From the NCBI GenBank assembly GCA_028289345.1, contig JANQQL010000010.1, positions 310,001-374,000 of the forward strand: 64,000 bases of DNA, in the 5' to 3' direction. This document shows, piece by piece, positions 62,156-64,000 of this stretch; positions within the stretch are counted from its first letter, which is position 1; every line of letters starts with the position of its first letter. A program made the position numbers and the translations under genes. The notes below the pieces were generated by a model. The model did not search any database. It saw only the letters and a program-made list of their open reading frames with translations, and was not told where the DNA came from. Source of the DNA: Planctomycetota bacterium (GTDB lineage: Bacteria > Planctomycetota > B15-G4 > SIAN01).

Positions 62156-63199
62156 CTACGGACGAGCGAGGAACTCCGCGATCGCCGACACCACCGCTGC
62201 CGGCTTCTCGACTTGCGGATAGTGTCCGCACTCGGGAATCAGAACCAGAGACGAGTCCTCGATGTCGTTCGCGAAGCGATGGGCATGAAGGGCGACCGGA
62301 AAGTTGCCATCCTCGCTTCCCCACAGCAACAACGTCGGCTGGCGGATGCTGCCGATCGTCGCTTCAGCAAGCCCCTCCTCTTCCTTGGCCAAATCGATCA
62401 TGGCTTCCCAGTTGTCGTCGTTCTTCACCAGGAAGTAGTTCTCTCGCGCCTCGTCTGCCGGAACTCCATGCACGAAGGAGATCTCGAGTGCTTCCTCGAC
62501 GTCCTCCAACGAGGTCGCGAGCCCCCCCCAACGCGCCAACGGGTGCTCCTTGAGAATGATCTCCTCGATCGGCACTTCCCAACGAGGGCGTCGGTAGCCC
62601 GAGGCATCCATCAGCACGAGCCTCGCAACTCGCGTGGGGTGCTTGTGGGCCAGGCGCCACGCCACTTCGCCGCCGTAGGAGTGGCCGACCACGATCACCT
62701 CTTCGATGTCCAACGCGTCGAGGAACGCCATCGCAAAGGCGACGAGCTTGTCGAACGTATACGGACCCGCCGCCGGGGCGGTGCTTCCATGACCAGGAAA
62801 GTCGGGGGCCAGGATCTCGAACTGATCGGCAAGCCCGGAAAAGGTCCTCCCCGTTGCGTCCTCGCCACCGAACACCACGTGGACCCAGGTAAACAGAGTT
62901 GAGGGCGTGCCGTGAATGAGCAGAACTGGTGGTTGATCGTCGGCTCCTCCCTTCGGCTTCTGGTGAAGGTAGGGCACGTCGAACGTCACCGGCCCCTCCC
63001 CCAGATCGAGGGACAGCGACACGGTCTCCACGCCGGCGTCACGAATCGGCCGGTTCTTCTCGAGGAGGAGCAACTCTTCCCGAACTTCTTGCTTGGTCAT
63101 TCCGCAGCCAAACAACAATCCGATCAGGAGAACTTGGCCCAAGTCACGGCACAGTCGGGCGCAACGTGAACCCAGGGAATTCTTCAGGGATGGAGACAT
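62156..63199 (-). CDS. lipoprotein alpha/beta hydrolase
   Basis: A 347-residue protein with a signal ending in the lipobox LLFGC. The alpha/beta-hydrolase fold from about residue 65 shows the oxyanion segment LLIHGTPSTLFTW, DFPGHGST, the nucleophile elbow VGHSYGGEVAW, the acid strand TLLLWGSEDGNFP and the catalytic His in IPECGHYPQVEKP. It resembles haloalkane-dehalogenase/epoxide-hydrolase-like esterases; the substrate is unknown. It is the next gene after DUF2878 on the same strand, with a 93-base gap, and probably cell-envelope located. Confidence 0.9.
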   Translation of the reverse strand: MSPSLKNSLGSRCARLCRDLGQVLLIGLLFGCGMTKQEVREELLLLEKNRPIRDAGVETVSLSLDLGEGPVTFDVPYLHQKPKGGADDQPPVLLIHGTPSTLFTWVHVVFGGEDATGRTFSGLADQFEILAPDFPGHGSTAPAAGPYTFDKLVAFAMAFLDALDIEEVIVVGHSYGGEVAWRLAHKHPTRVARLVLMDASGYRRPRWEVPIEEIILKEHPLARWGGLATSLEDVEEALEISFVHGVPADEARENYFLVKNDDNWEAMIDLAKEEEGLAEATIGSIRQPTLLLWGSEDGNFPVALHAHRFANDIEDSSLVLIPECGHYPQVEKPAAVVSAIAEFLARP

Positions 63200-63292
63200 C
63201 GGTTCCTACTCAACGGAAGACATGTCTAGCGAATTTGAGTGTCATGCCGCACTCTTCGTGTCACGCGGGCCTCCGCGTCCTTGCGAAAGAAC

Positions 63293-63823
63293 TCACGCGC
63301 TGGGCTGCCGAAACATTTCCAAGCTCGCCAGCCAATGCAGGAATGGAACAAGGACCGCCCAAACGCATCCCAGACCGACCAGGCGTGGCAGCTTGGGTTC
63401 GGTCATGCGCACCGCGCCAAGGCGCACCCCCGCCAAGTAGCTGAGCGCTCCTCCCACTCCTCCAAACAGGACACCGAGGACCACCTCCCCTTGCAGCCAG
63501 CCAAGGCAACGATGGAACGTCGATCCGAACAACAGCCACAAGCTGGCGATCCAAAGGGGACTCAACCAGGAGGCGAGGCGTCCCGCCGGTCCGTAGTCGA
63601 GAAGTCCGAGACGCTCCTCGACGGAATCCGCCAGCCAGCCAATCGCGAGAACGGTCAGAAGAAACCGAGCTTCGATCGCCGGAGCCTCGATGCCCCAGAA
63701 ATGCACCGCGAGGAGCGGCACCGTTGCCAGAGGCCCGACCCAGGGCTTCGACCGGGCCGCGCCCAACACGCAAGCGAACCAACCGACCTGGAACACCACG
63801 AAGTTGATCAGGTTCTGTTCCAC
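63293..63823 (-). CDS. DUF2878 family membrane protein
   Basis: A 176-residue polytopic protein with about five helices, matching DUF2878 (NFVVFQVGWFACVLGA at the N-terminus, GIEAPAIEARFLLTVLAIGWLADS, PLWIASLWLLFGSTFHRCLGWL). It starts with GTG 63823, four bases after the stop of the upstream Cfa-like gene, so it is translationally coupled. DUF2878 genes are often found next to cfa genes and photolyase/amine-oxidase genes in stress-inducible clusters of other bacteria. Function unknown. Confidence 0.85.
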   Translation of the reverse strand: MEQNLINFVVFQVGWFACVLGAARSKPWVGPLATVPLLAVHFWGIEAPAIEARFLLTVLAIGWLADSVEERLGLLDYGPAGRLASWLSPLWIASLWLLFGSTFHRCLGWLQGEVVLGVLFGGVGGALSYLAGVRLGAVRMTEPKLPRLVGLGCVWAVLVPFLHWLASLEMFRQPSA

Positions 63824-63827
63824 AGCT

Positions 63828-64000
63828 TCAGGCCGAGAGGCTCTCGCGGGAAGGTTCCGAGAGGGACGGAACCAATGCGGGCTGGCGATTGCGTGGTTTG
63901 GTCATGAGCACCTGCACGTCACCGATCACTCGCTCCTCGAACCCGCCTTCGCAGTAACACAGATAGAAATCCCACATCCGCTGAAACTCATCCGAGAATC
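63828..64000 (-). CDS. cfa: Cfa-type S-adenosylmethionine methyltransferase, C-terminal fragment (cut by window edge)
   Basis: The minus-strand frame entering at the window edge encodes DEFQRMWDFYLCYCEGGFEERVIGDVQVLMTKP before a stop at 63828-63830. The pattern FxRMWxxYLxYCExGF..R.I...QV...K is the conserved end of cyclopropane-fatty-acyl-phospholipid synthases, which methylenate unsaturated membrane lipids. Only about 56 residues are visible, so the catalytic domain cannot be checked. The stop lies 4 bases before the DUF2878 start, so the two genes are one operon. Confidence 0.7.
   Translation of the reverse strand, partial: FSDEFQRMWDFYLCYCEGGFEERVIGDVQVLMTKPRNRQPALVPSLSEPSRESLSA

Overview
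The window is high-GC, densely coded bacterial DNA (roughly 60% G+C by eye) with no rRNA, tRNA, CRISPR array or insertion sequence that I can see. The gene content points to a member of the Planctomycetota. It has membrane-anchored Ser/Thr kinases ending in SUMF1-like domains, a sigma factor fused to a membrane segment and exported beta-sandwich domains, several large exported proteins with carboxypeptidase-regulatory-like repeats, FG-GAP and PD40 propellers, a secreted M43 metalloprotease, and a C-terminal domain shared by unrelated exported proteins. The taxon is an inference from architecture, not from a marker gene.

Layout. 1-91: 5' end of a CDP-alcohol phosphatidyltransferase gene. 265-6684: an overlapping three-gene unit of an NlpC/P60-like protein and two tandem kinase-SUMF1 proteins. 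6832-10166: a lipoprotein, a TPR/S41-like protein and a TetR regulator. 10353-13535: a lactate/malate dehydrogenase family gene, then an isocitrate dehydrogenase gene coupled to two small unknown genes. 13645-18498: a LysR (NhaR-like) regulator, a YaiI/DUF188 protein and two serine beta-lactamase-fold proteins, one with an N-terminal CBM9-like domain. 18585-22187: an SDR, two small membrane proteins and a class V aminotransferase. 22259-30188: a FAS1-PDZ protein, a DUF4382/DUF5666 lipoprotein that appears split by a frameshift, a 971-residue exported repeat protein and an M43 protease. 30313-41591: another repeat protein, an FG-GAP protein, a DUF3224/AraC divergent pair, an archaemetzincin-like protein that has lost its zinc site, the sigma factor fusion and a parallel beta-helix protein. 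41631-46198: a tightly overlapping ABC transporter operon with DUF3526-type permeases and a MerC-like protein, then a lone Flp-type pilin. 46348-60458: a giant S9 peptidase with an extra C-terminal domain, a glycine-rich lipoprotein, a sialidase-like propeller, another repeat protein, a PD40 protein and a second FG-GAP protein. 60617-64000: an AraC regulator lacking a canonical start for its full open frame, a small unknown, a lipoprotein alpha/beta hydrolase, and a DUF2878 gene coupled to the 3' end of a Cfa-type methyltransferase gene.

Most genes encode exported, cell-surface or signalling proteins; central metabolism is represented only by isocitrate dehydrogenase and the lactate/malate dehydrogenase homologue. 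The observations I rate highest are the sigma factor-membrane-sandwich fusion, the zinc-less archaemetzincin homologue, the frameshift-split DUF5666 gene, the S9 peptidase fusion, and the ABC-MerC operon. Several regulator genes (TetR, LysR, AraC) have a -10-like hexamer just before the ATG and no Shine-Dalgarno sequence, suggesting leaderless transcripts.
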